Part shown: positions 7,469 through 15,430 of the stretch, in pieces
Layout: each line of letters begins with the position of its first letter
How positions within the stretch are numbered: the first letter of the stretch is position 1
NCBI RefSeq assembly: GCF_036227105.1
Contig: NZ_CP109434.1
Location: forward strand, 6,544,501 to 6,608,500
DNA length: 64,000 bases
Direction: 5' to 3'
Source: Amycolatopsis sp. NBC_01488
GTDB lineage: Bacteria; Actinomycetota; Actinomycetes; Mycobacteriales; Pseudonocardiaceae
Made by a program: the position numbers and the translations under genes
The notes under the pieces: generated by a model
Databases searched by the model: none
Told to the model about the DNA's origin: nothing
Seen by the model: the letters and a program-made list of their open reading frames with translations, nothing else

Positions 7469-9085
7469 TCAGGAGCGGACCGGGAGCACGACCGCCGACG
7501 CGTGCGCCGGGTCGTGGTGGACCTCCTGGTCCGCGGCCCGGAGGGCGGTCGCGGTGGCGTGCGGCTCGCCGGTGCCGGGATTGCGGGCGTAGCGCGGGAA
7601 CGCGCCGCTCGACACCTGGACGCGGATGCGGTGCCCGCGCCGGAACCGGTGCGCCGTCGGCCACAGCCGGACCGTGACGGCGGCCAGCTCGTCCGCCGCG
7701 GTGAGGCTGGTGAGGCCGTCGCAGACGTTGTGCGAACGGCCGTCCGGGCCGACGTCGCAGAGCCGGACGAAGACGTCGGCGAAGGGCAGGCTGCTGCGGA
7801 ACCAGATCTCGGCGCTGACCTCGCCGACGACTTCGACGTCGTCGTCGAGCGCGGCCGTGGTGTAGGCGAGGACGTCGGCGCGGGCTTCCAGGGCCGTGTT
7901 GTCGACCCGCCCGGCGTCCGGGGCCATCCGCACGCCGCCGGCCGCGGGCGTCGGGTCGGCCGGGTCGTAGCGGTAGCGGTCGGGGGCCGACTCGGCCGGC
8001 GCGGCCGCGGCCAGCGCGCTGCCGGGCTGGAGGTGGAACCGGTGCGGCGCATAGCCTTCCGGCGGCCAGGACGCGAAGTCGCGCCAGGCTTCCTCGCCCA
8101 TGACGAACAGCCGGACCGGCGCGCGGTCCGGCGGTTCTTCGCCGTGGGCGTGCGCGAGCCCGAATTCGAGGGCTTCCCGGATCATGAGGCCCGTGCCGGC
8201 GAGCAGGTCGGGCCGGCCGGCGTGGGTCCACGGCCCGACCGTGAGCCGGGGCCGTCGTCCGGCGTCCTGCAGCGTGCGGAAGTCGCGCAGCTGGCCGGGC
8301 AGGAAGATGTCGTACCAGCCGCCGATCGAGCTCACCGGGACGGTGACGTCCGCGACGCGCGGCCGGTGGTCGACGGCCGCCCACCGCGGGTGGGTCTCGG
8401 GGTGGGCCAGGACGTCCTGGATGTAGTCCGAGCGGTGGCCGATCGCGACGACGTCCGCCTGGGCGAGCGGGAGCGTGGTGAGCGCGCGTTCCAGCTTCTT
8501 CGCCTGGCCGCGTCGCCGCAGCAGCGCGAACCGCCGTTCCTGGACGGCGACCTGGACGCCCCAGCCGAACGGCGTTTCGAGCGAAAGCCCGTCCTCCCGC
8601 AGGAACTCCAGCGTCAGGCCGGACTCGGTGACCTGCGGGATCATCGCCTTGACCTGCGGTGGCAGGCGATCGGCGACCGCCCACTGGACGTAGCCGAGGT
8701 AGCTCGGGCCGAGGAGCACCATGGCGTCGCCGAACCACGGCTGCCGCACGACCCAGTCCAGCGTCGCCAGGCCGTCTTCGCGCTCCTGCCGCAGCGGGTC
8801 GAAGCCGCCGCCGGAGCCGAAGCCGCCGCGGGTGCTCTGGATCAGCACCTGGAAGCCGCGTTCGGCCAGCGGCCGGGCGAGCAGCGCCCCGAGCGCGCTC
8901 TTCCGGCCGTACGGACTGCGGACCAGCGCGGTGGGCAGGCCGTCCCCGCCCGCGCGGGGCGCCCACCGGTCGGCGAGCAGCTCGGCGTCGTCGGGCATCG
9001 GGACCCGCAGGTCGCGCTGGACGGCCAGCTTCCGCGTCGCCGGGGCGGGCAGCGTCAGCAAGCGTTCGAGGACACGGCTGATCAC
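7469..9085 (-). CDS. CocE/NonD family serine hydrolase
   Basis: 538-residue alpha/beta hydrolase of the cocaine esterase / X-Pro dipeptidyl peptidase group. The nucleophile motif GPSYLGY is near residue 130. The catalytic Asp lies in GGWYDIFLPGQL and the His in GPWTHAG. A C-terminal jelly-roll domain (about 340-538) includes the conserved ADVFVRLCDVGPDGRSHNVCDG. It likely hydrolyses an ester or acyl amide in the cytoplasm; the substrate is unknown. GTG 9085 has GGAGG seven bases upstream and overlaps the TetR stop by four bases (GTGA), so the two are translationally coupled. Confidence 0.9.
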   Translation of the reverse strand: MISRVLERLLTLPAPATRKLAVQRDLRVPMPDDAELLADRWAPRAGGDGLPTALVRSPYGRKSALGALLARPLAERGFQVLIQSTRGGFGSGGGFDPLRQEREDGLATLDWVVRQPWFGDAMVLLGPSYLGYVQWAVADRLPPQVKAMIPQVTESGLTLEFLREDGLSLETPFGWGVQVAVQERRFALLRRRGQAKKLERALTTLPLAQADVVAIGHRSDYIQDVLAHPETHPRWAAVDHRPRVADVTVPVSSIGGWYDIFLPGQLRDFRTLQDAGRRPRLTVGPWTHAGRPDLLAGTGLMIREALEFGLAHAHGEEPPDRAPVRLFVMGEEAWRDFASWPPEGYAPHRFHLQPGSALAAAAPAESAPDRYRYDPADPTPAAGGVRMAPDAGRVDNTALEARADVLAYTTAALDDDVEVVGEVSAEIWFRSSLPFADVFVRLCDVGPDGRSHNVCDGLTSLTAADELAAVTVRLWPTAHRFRRGHRIRVQVSSGAFPRYARNPGTGEPHATATALRAADQEVHHDPAHASAVVLPVRS

Positions 9086-9675
9086 CGGCCGGCCTCCTTC
9101 GTGATGGTCGCGGTGACGACCGACCGGATCCGCATGAGCCGGTCGGTGAAGCCGTCGGGGTCGAGCGGGTCCGGCCCGTCGACGACCCAGGCGTTGACGA
9201 CCGCGCCGGCCCCGCCGGTCAGGAACGTGGCCAGGTCTTCGATCTCCGGCGCGCCGAGCCGGTCGCCGAGCGCGTGGCCGAGGTGGCGCCGGTTGAGGGG
9301 CAGGAACACGCTGGTCAGCGCCTCGGTGAAGGCGTACGCGGACGCCCCGGTCAGCAGTGCGCGGTAGAAGCGACGGCGCGCGGCGAAGTGCCCGGCCAGT
9401 GCCAGGAGCGCCGCCCGTTCGTCCTCGGGGAGCTCGCCGAGCAGCTCGCGCCGGACCAGGTCCTGCGCGGCTGCCAGGAGGAGCGAGTCGCGGTCGCCGA
9501 ACTGCTGGTAGAGCACCTGGCGGCTGACGTCCGCCGCCTCGGCGATCTCGGAGACGGCGACGGCCGTCGAGTCCCGTGCGGACACGAGGTCGACGGCGGC
9601 CGCCATCAGCGCGGCGCGCGACCGGCGCACCCGCCGGTCCTTGACGGGGGCTTCGGTCAACCAGTCGGCTCGCAT
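9082..9675 (-). CDS. TetR family regulator of the hydrolase operon
   Basis: 197-residue TetR protein. The helix-turn-helix (about 17-62) reads SRAALMAAAVDLVS, then TAVAVSEIAEAADVSRQVLYQQFGDRD. The C-terminal ligand domain ends in TKEAGR and its stop overlaps the hydrolase start. It is first in the minus-strand operon, so it is probably autoregulated together with the hydrolase and uronate dehydrogenase. GGAGG precedes the ATG at 9675. The imperfect palindrome GACAGTTGTC (9689-9698) in the upstream region is a candidate operator. Confidence 0.9.
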   Translation of the reverse strand: MRADWLTEAPVKDRRVRRSRAALMAAAVDLVSARDSTAVAVSEIAEAADVSRQVLYQQFGDRDSLLLAAAQDLVRRELLGELPEDERAALLALAGHFAARRRFYRALLTGASAYAFTEALTSVFLPLNRRHLGHALGDRLGAPEIEDLATFLTGGAGAVVNAWVVDGPDPLDPDGFTDRLMRIRSVVTATITKEAGR

Positions 9676-9688
9676 GCCTCCGATAATG

Positions 9689-9698
9689 GACAGTTGTC
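9689..9698. promoter_or_regulatory. Candidate TetR operator GACAGTTGTC
   Basis: GACA and TGTC arms flank a GT centre 13 bp upstream of the TetR start codon. The flanks (TG...AA) extend the symmetry partially. The site overlaps the stop of the upstream sigma-factor gene. The call rests on position and symmetry only. Confidence 0.35.
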
Positions 9699-10638
9699 AA
9701 GAAAATGGCAAGTGTTCGGGAACGGCCTCCGGAAGTCCGAACAGCGGGAAGAGCGCCGGGTCGAGGAACGTGTGCAGGGCGGTGATCCGGCCGGCCGCGG
9801 TCGTCAGGGCGTGGATCGCGAAGGCGTGGTGACCTCGCGCGCCGCGCCGGTACTGCGCCAGCCCCGCACCGCCGTTGACGTCCACGGGCACGAGGAGCGC
9901 GCCCTCGCACGCGGCGCGCCGCGAGTGGAACCAGGCCGCGATCGCCGCGGTCCCGCGCAGGGTGATGTCGTACGGCGGCATCGACAGCGTCGCTTCCGAG
10001 TGCAGCAACGCGACGAGGGCGTCGATGTCGAATCGCTCGAACGCGTCGAGGTAGCGGGCGAGCAGGGCCCGGTCGTCGCCGGACAGCGGCGCCGGATCCG
10101 GCGCAGGCAGCGCCGCGCGGGCGCGCTTGAGCACCGCGTTGACGGCGTCCTCCGTCGTGCCGAGGAGCTTCGCGACCTCCTTCGCCCGCCACCGCAGCAC
10201 GTCCCGCAGCAGCAGGACCGCGCGCTGGCGCGGCGAAAGCACCTGCAGGGCGGCGACGAACGCGAGCCGGACCGATTCGCGCTCCACCGCGACGAGCGCG
10301 GGGTCGAGGACCCAGCGGTCCGGGACCGGCTCGACCCAGGTCTCGCGGGGGAGCGCCGGCCCCAGCTCGTCCGTGACGGCGGTGGGCAGCACCCGGCGTC
10401 GCGCGTCCTTCAGCGCGTCGAGGCAGACGTGCGTGGCGATGGTGAACAGCCACGTCCGGAGCGCGGCCCGGCCGTCGAACCGGTCGAGCCCGCGCCAGGC
10501 GCGGACCAGGGTCTCCTGCACCGCGTCGTCGGCGTCGAAGGCCGACCCGAGCATCCGGTAGCAGTACCCGGCCAGCTCCCGGCGCAGCGGGCCGAGCTGC
10601 TCCTCGAACGCGGCCCGGTCCGGCATGGTCGTCAGCAT
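9697..10638 (-). CDS. Sigma-70 family factor, SigG-type with SnoaL-like C-terminal domain
   Basis: 313 residues. Region 2 contains LAGYCYRMLGSAFDADDAVQ and RAALRTWLFTIATHVCLDAL. Region 4 contains LSPRQRAVLLLRDVLRWRAKEVA and TTEDAVNAVLKRARAAL. After these, residues ~200-313 form an NTF2/SnoaL-like domain (LARYLDAFERFDIDALVALLH, then TAAIAAWFHSRR), the arrangement of SigG/ECF56-type factors that lack a classical anti-sigma. ATG 10638 begins one base after the stop of the upstream NmrA gene, so translation is coupled; ATG 10626 is an alternative. It may tune expression of its reductase neighbour (inference). Confidence 0.88.
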   Translation of the reverse strand: MLTTMPDRAAFEEQLGPLRRELAGYCYRMLGSAFDADDAVQETLVRAWRGLDRFDGRAALRTWLFTIATHVCLDALKDARRRVLPTAVTDELGPALPRETWVEPVPDRWVLDPALVAVERESVRLAFVAALQVLSPRQRAVLLLRDVLRWRAKEVAKLLGTTEDAVNAVLKRARAALPAPDPAPLSGDDRALLARYLDAFERFDIDALVALLHSEATLSMPPYDITLRGTAAIAAWFHSRRAACEGALLVPVDVNGGAGLAQYRRGARGHHAFAIHALTTAAGRITALHTFLDPALFPLFGLPEAVPEHLPFS

Positions 10639-10639
10639 G

Positions 10640-11530
10640 TCAGGCCGGCTGCCAGCCGGAGGCCCACCGGTGTGACGGCGGTACCTCGCCGCGGAACACC
10701 GCCGCGTTCCGGCGCGCGAACTCGGCGAAGGTCGTCGGCCGCACGCCGAACTTCTCATGCGTGCCGAGGTCCACTCGGGACTCTTCGGCACCTGCGCGCC
10801 GCTCGGCGAACAGCTCGTCCATCGCGTCGGCGAAGAACGCGGGGATTCCGGCGGCGAGCAGGCGCTCGCGCTGGGCGGCCGGGTCGGCGTCGACGTAGCG
10901 GACCGGCCGCCCGACAGCATCGGCGAGCCGCGCGGCGACCTCGGTCATCGTCAGCGCTTCGGGCCCGGTCAGCTCGTACCGCCCGCCGTCCTCGCCCTCG
11001 CCGCGCAGGAGCGCGACCGCGACGCGCGCGATGTCGCCGACGTCGACGGGCGCCAGCTTCGCCTCACCCATCGGCAGGCTCAGGACGCCGTCGCGGATCG
11101 ACGGCACCTCGCGGAAGTACACCGGCATGAACTGGCTCGGCCGCAGCACCGACCACGCGAGCCCGGAGCCGGCGAGGTACCGCTCGACGTCCGCGTGCAT
11201 CCGCGCGAACCGGAACCCCGAATCGCTCCGGCACCCCCGGCCGGACAGCTTCACGACGTGACCGACCCCGGCGCGCTTCGCGGCGTCGATGAACGTCTGC
11301 TGCGTCTCGACCAGCCGCCGGTCGGCCGAGGAGATCAGCAGGGCCCGGTCGACGCCGTCGAGCGCGGGTTCCGGCGCGAGCAGGTCTCCGGTCACCACCT
11401 CGACGCCGTCCGGGAAGCCTGCCGCCTTCGCGCGGTCCCGGACCAGTGCGCGCACCGGCAGTCCCTCGGCCACGCACGCGCGGATCACGGCGGATCCGGT
11501 CAGCCCGGTCGCCCCTGTCACCAAGATCAT
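10640..11530 (-). CDS. NmrA-like NAD(P)-binding reductase
   Basis: 296-residue atypical SDR. The Rossmann motif MILVTGATGLTGSAVI opens the protein, followed by LVRDRAKAAGFPDGVEVVTGDL. A catalytic Tyr-x3-Lys is absent, as in NmrA/quinone-reductase-like sensors and reductases. FRFARMHADVERYLAGSGLAWSVLRPSQFM is typical of this group. ATG 11530 has GAGAGGAA upstream. The sigma factor follows directly, and the zinc dehydrogenase at 11599 is divergent across 68 bp. The role could be quinone reduction or redox sensing. Confidence 0.87.
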   Translation of the reverse strand: MILVTGATGLTGSAVIRACVAEGLPVRALVRDRAKAAGFPDGVEVVTGDLLAPEPALDGVDRALLISSADRRLVETQQTFIDAAKRAGVGHVVKLSGRGCRSDSGFRFARMHADVERYLAGSGLAWSVLRPSQFMPVYFREVPSIRDGVLSLPMGEAKLAPVDVGDIARVAVALLRGEGEDGGRYELTGPEALTMTEVAARLADAVGRPVRYVDADPAAQRERLLAAGIPAFFADAMDELFAERRAGAEESRVDLGTHEKFGVRPTTFAEFARRNAAVFRGEVPPSHRWASGWQPA

Positions 11531-11598
11531 GTGCTTTCCTCTCGTGTCGCGTACTTGGACTCCGGGGCCGCGCGAAACTGGTCGTGCGAGCATGAGCC

Positions 11599-12606
11599 AT
11601 GTCTTCGACGATGCGGGCCTTCGTGCTCACCGGGCCGCGGCAAGGAGCCGTGCACGAGGTTCCGGCCCCGGTCGCGGGCCCCGGTGAAGTCGTCGTCGAC
11701 GTCGAACGGGCCGGGGTCTGCGGCACCGACGTCGAGTTCTTCACCGGCGAGATGGCCTACCTGCACCAGGGCCACTCCGCCTACCCGATGCGGCTGGGGC
11801 ACGAGTGGGCCGGCACGGTCTCGGCCGTCGGGGCGGGCGTCGACGCCGCTTGGCTCGGGCGGCGGGTCATGGGCGACACGATGCTCGGCGACCGGACGTG
11901 CCGCCGCTGCCGCCGGGGTCACCAGCACACGTGCGAGAACCGCCAGGAAGTCGGTATCCGCGGCGGACGGCCCGGCGCGCTGGCCGAGCGGCTCGCCGTC
12001 CCCGCGTGGTCGCTGCACGCTCTGCCCGACGAGGTCGACGCGGTGCTCGGCGCGCTCGTTGAGCCGGGCGGCAACGCGTTGCGCGCGGCGCGGGCCACCG
12101 GCGCGGGCGACCGGGTTCTCGTGTCGGGCCCGGGCACGATCGGGCTGCTGACGGGAATGTTCCTGCGGGCCGGGGGCGCGGAGGTGCACGTCATGGGCGT
12201 GGACGACGGCGCTTTCGCGCGCAGTCTCGGCTTCGAGCACGTCTGGACCCGACGCTCGCTGCCGGACTTGCCGTTCGACGCGGTGGTGGACGCGACGGGC
12301 GCCGCGGACCTGCCCGCGCTGGCGGTGGACCTGGTCGAACCGGCCGGCCGGGTCGTCTACATCGGACTGTCCGGCCGGCCGAGCCGGCTCGACACCCGCG
12401 CACTGGTGCTGAAGGACGTCACGGCGGTCGGCGTCCTGTCGGCGTCCCCGGGGCTGGCCGACACGATCGCGGCGTACGCCGCCGGAGCCGTCGACCCGCG
12501 CCCCCTGGTCGCGGCGACGGTCGGGCTCGGCGAGGTGGGCGCGGTGCTGGCGGGGGAGTACCGGCCGGGCCCGGGTCCGAAGATCCACATCGACCCACGC
12601 CGCTAG
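11599..12606 (+). CDS. Zinc-dependent medium-chain alcohol dehydrogenase
   Basis: 335-residue MDR-family dehydrogenase. The catalytic-zinc ligands appear as GVCGTD (Cys ~41) and LGHEWAG (His/Glu ~69). The coenzyme motif GPGTIGLLTGMF begins near residue 177. In the structural-zinc lobe, DRTCRRCRRGHQHTC supplies three Cys, but the first of the usual four ligands is Asp. The protein is close to threonine/polyol dehydrogenase relatives; the substrate is unassigned. It is divergent from the NmrA gene. The stop is followed by a 46-bp gap to the convergent cyclase. Confidence 0.88.
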   Translation: MSSTMRAFVLTGPRQGAVHEVPAPVAGPGEVVVDVERAGVCGTDVEFFTGEMAYLHQGHSAYPMRLGHEWAGTVSAVGAGVDAAWLGRRVMGDTMLGDRTCRRCRRGHQHTCENRQEVGIRGGRPGALAERLAVPAWSLHALPDEVDAVLGALVEPGGNALRAARATGAGDRVLVSGPGTIGLLTGMFLRAGGAEVHVMGVDDGAFARSLGFEHVWTRRSLPDLPFDAVVDATGAADLPALAVDLVEPAGRVVYIGLSGRPSRLDTRALVLKDVTAVGVLSASPGLADTIAAYAAGAVDPRPLVAATVGLGEVGAVLAGEYRPGPGPKIHIDPRR

Positions 12607-12652
12607 CCCGGCGGCTGCCTCGGCACCCGAGGGTCCATCGGCCCCGGCACCT

Positions 12653-14245
12653 CTAGCGCGGCGCAGCCAGCGTCGTCGGGCGGCTTCGGCCGCGCAGGGT
12701 GACGTCCTCGGTCGCCTTCCAGAGTGCCGCTTCCTCCTCCGCCGCCGATTCGACCGCCGTCCACGACGCCAGCAAACGGCCTGGAGCGTTCTTCGCCAGT
12801 TCCGTCAGCCGGGCCGCTTCGTTGACCGGATCGCCGATCACCGTGTACTCGAAGCGGCGCGGGTCGCCGACGTTGCCCGCCACCGCGTCGCCGGTCGCCA
12901 CGCCGATGCCCGCCGGGCCGTCCGGGACCTCGAGCGCCAACCGCCGCGCGATCGCCCGGCCGGCCGCCAGTGCGCACGTCGCGTGGTCGCCGAGCGGGGC
13001 CGGTGCCCCGAAGACCGCCAACGCCGCGTCGCCGACGAACTTGTTGACCAGGCCGTGGTGCCGGTCGACCTCGTCGACCACCACCGCGAAGAACCGGTTC
13101 AGCAGGCCGACGACCTCCTCGGGCGGGCGGCTCGCGGCCAGCGCCGTCGAGCCGACCAGGTCCACGAACAGCACCGACACCGTGCGCACCGACCCGCCGA
13201 GCCCCGCCGACGTGCGCATCGCCTCGACCGCCACCTCGTGGCCGACGTGCCTGCCGAACAGGTCGCGCAGCCGCTCCCGCTCGGCCAGCCCGGCCGCCAT
13301 GTCGTTGAACCCGGCCTGCAGCAGGCCCAGCTCGGTGCCGTCGTAGACCGGGATGGCCACGTCGAACTCGCCCGCCCGGACCCGGCCCAGCGCGTCGCGC
13401 ACCGACGAGATCGGGTTCACCACCGCACGGGCGGTGAACACCGTGACCAGCAGGCCGAAGCACAGCACGACCAGGCCGAGCGCGATCACCGACACCGCGA
13501 GCTTCGTCGTCGAGACGTCGCCGCGGACCCAGGCCAGCACCGCCGTGACGACCAGCCCGGCCACCGGCACCCCGGTGCCCAGACACCAGAACAGCAGCAT
13601 CCGCAGGTTGACGCCGCCGCTGAGCGGGCGCGGCGGCGCCGTCCCGTCGAGGGCTCGCGCCGCGTACGGCCGCAGGGCGAACTCGCCGAAGAGGTACGCG
13701 ATCGCGCACACCACGACGCTCGCGAACGCGACGACGAGGAACACCGTCAACGCGACCGCGGGCTGCCTGAGCACGGCCAGTGCAGCGAACACGACCGTCG
13801 CGACGCCCCACAGGACGGCCTGCATGAGCGTGAGACGCAGGGGGACGCGCAGGCTCGCGACGCGCTCGGCGTCGGTCGGCCGGCGTCCTTCGGCGGCCCA
13901 GTGCAGCGTCCGCAGCGCCCCGCGGGTGCCCCACAGCGTGCCGACGACGACCGCCGACACGACGTAGGCCGGCACCGCGATCGCCATCGTCCGCAGCAGG
14001 CCGCCGGACATGCCCGGGGCCGGCATGAGCAGCGCCGCGAGCCCGACGACCACCAGCGCGCCGATGACGTTCGTGGCGATCAGGGTGGCGGTCAGCAGGC
14101 GCTGGACGCGCCGGCGCAATACCGTGACGTCCTGGTCGAGGGGGCCGAGCAGCCCGGAGCCGAACGGCCCGGTCCGGGTGGGGGTGTCGCGGGGTGAGGG
14201 CACCGGTTCCTGCCGTTCGACGCAGTTGAGTGAACGAATGTACAC
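12653..14245 (-). CDS. Membrane-bound class III adenylate cyclase with HAMP domain
   Basis: About 530 residues. The N-terminal half has six predicted membrane helices (first around LLTATLIATNVIGALVVVG), then a HAMP linker (NPISSVRDALGRVRAGEFDVAIPV). The catalytic domain (about 355-530) keeps both metal Asp residues (VLFVDLVGST and KFVGDAALAVFG), the substrate Lys (VNKF) and Asp (TVIGDPVN), and the transition-state Asn/Arg (NEAARL). It should therefore make cAMP, like the mycobacterial Rv1318c-Rv1320c/Rv3645 group. The GTG start at 14245 is uncertain; GTG 14203 sits after AGGAA and would remove 14 residues. Confidence 0.88.
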   Translation of the reverse strand: MYIRSLNCVERQEPVPSPRDTPTRTGPFGSGLLGPLDQDVTVLRRRVQRLLTATLIATNVIGALVVVGLAALLMPAPGMSGGLLRTMAIAVPAYVVSAVVVGTLWGTRGALRTLHWAAEGRRPTDAERVASLRVPLRLTLMQAVLWGVATVVFAALAVLRQPAVALTVFLVVAFASVVVCAIAYLFGEFALRPYAARALDGTAPPRPLSGGVNLRMLLFWCLGTGVPVAGLVVTAVLAWVRGDVSTTKLAVSVIALGLVVLCFGLLVTVFTARAVVNPISSVRDALGRVRAGEFDVAIPVYDGTELGLLQAGFNDMAAGLAERERLRDLFGRHVGHEVAVEAMRTSAGLGGSVRTVSVLFVDLVGSTALAASRPPEEVVGLLNRFFAVVVDEVDRHHGLVNKFVGDAALAVFGAPAPLGDHATCALAAGRAIARRLALEVPDGPAGIGVATGDAVAGNVGDPRRFEYTVIGDPVNEAARLTELAKNAPGRLLASWTAVESAAEEEAALWKATEDVTLRGRSRPTTLAAPR

Positions 14246-14456
14246 CGAAGCGCCGACGCCTCGCGAGCCGGTTCACGCCGACGAGTGGCTCCAGTCGGGA
14301 CGGGTGACGAGCGCCGCGCCCAGCAGGTCCGCCGACCCCAAGGTCGATGGCCGCCGGGCCCGGCGCGTTCACGACGATGGTCCACCGCCTCCTCGGCGTC
14401 CCGCCCGGCGAGTTCCACGGCCACCGGGCCGACGGGTGTGCACTGGACCTAGTATG

Positions 14457-14490
14457 TGTTACGGTTGGTAACAGTGAACTCCGGTAACAC
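14457..14490. promoter_or_regulatory. Inverted/direct repeat operator upstream of the AurF gene
   Basis: TGTTAC (14457-14462) and GTAACA (14468-14473) form an inverted repeat with a 5-bp centre. A further GGTAACA copy follows at 14483-14489, about 16 bp away. The cluster lies 19-52 bp before the AurF ATG, where a TetR-type repressor would act. No TetR gene is adjacent, so the regulator is unknown. The rest of the 263-bp divergent region shows no other clear element. Confidence 0.5.
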
Positions 14491-14508
14491 CTGACGAGGA
14501 GGTCGGCG

Positions 14509-15426
14509 ATGACCAGCATCAGCGAACGCGAAGCGGGGACTGCAGCGTCTTCGGACCGCGAGACGACCGCGCGCCGGCTGCTGGACTCGTCGGAGCAGCT
14601 GTCCTACGACCCCGTCGAGGAGGTCGACTGGGAGACGCCGCTGGACACGGACTACCACGGCGCGAGCCCCGAGTGGAGCTCGCTCTACGGCACGTCCTAC
14701 TGGGCCGAGATGACGCCGGAGCAGCAGCGCGAGCTGACCCGCCAGGAGGCGGCCTCGGTGGCCAGCACCGGCATCTGGTTCGAGATGATCCTGCAGCAGA
14801 TGATCCTGCGGGACTTCTACGCCAAGGACCCGACCGACCCCGCGTTCCAGTGGGCGCTGACCGAGATCGCCGACGAATGCCGGCACTCGATCATGTTCGC
14901 CCGCGGCGCCGCGAAACTGCGCGCGCCCGCCTACCGCCCGCGGCGGTTCGTCGTCGAGGCCGGCCGGATCTTCAAGGCGACCGCGACCGGCGAAGCGGCC
15001 TACGCGGCGATCCTCGTGGCCGAAGAGGTCCTCGACGTGATGCAGCGCGACTGGATGCGTGACGAGCGCGTCGTCCCGTTCGTGCGGGCCATCAACAACA
15101 TCCACGTCGTCGAAGAGTCGCGGCACATGAAGTTCGCGCGCGAGGAGACCCGCCGTCGGCTCGAGGGCGCCGGCTGGGTGCGGCGGCAGGTCAACGCGCT
15201 GGTCGTCGCGATCGCGTCCTACGTCATCGTCGGCAGCATGGTCAACGGCAAGGTCTACGAAAACGCCGGGCTCGACGGGAAGCGCGGACGGCGTGAGGCG
15301 AAGGCCAACGAGCACCACAAGTCGATGCTGCGCTCGAGCTGCTCCGGGCTGATGGAGTTCCTGCATTCCGCGGGGCTGCTCACCAAGCCGTCGCTGTGGT
15401 TCTACAAGCGCGCGAACCTGATCTGA
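14509..15426 (+). CDS. AurF-family diiron oxygenase
   Basis: 305-residue ferritin-like protein of the AurF / p-aminobenzoate N-oxygenase family. The diiron ligand motifs are visible: EIADECRHSIMF (E-x3-H) and VEESRHMKFA (E-x2-RH), plus a Glu in STGIWFEMILQQM. Such enzymes oxidise amines or hydroxylate substrates with O2 and two electrons. ATG 14509 has GAGGAGG upstream. The ferredoxin-NADP reductase fusion begins 4 bp after the stop, which makes it the obvious electron donor. The same order occurs in mycobacteria (Rv0885-Rv0886). The substrate is not known. Confidence 0.9.
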   Translation: MTSISEREAGTAASSDRETTARRLLDSSEQLSYDPVEEVDWETPLDTDYHGASPEWSSLYGTSYWAEMTPEQQRELTRQEAASVASTGIWFEMILQQMILRDFYAKDPTDPAFQWALTEIADECRHSIMFARGAAKLRAPAYRPRRFVVEAGRIFKATATGEAAYAAILVAEEVLDVMQRDWMRDERVVPFVRAINNIHVVEESRHMKFAREETRRRLEGAGWVRRQVNALVVAIASYVIVGSMVNGKVYENAGLDGKRGRREAKANEHHKSMLRSSCSGLMEFLHSAGLLTKPSLWFYKRANLI

Positions 15427-15430
15427 AGTC

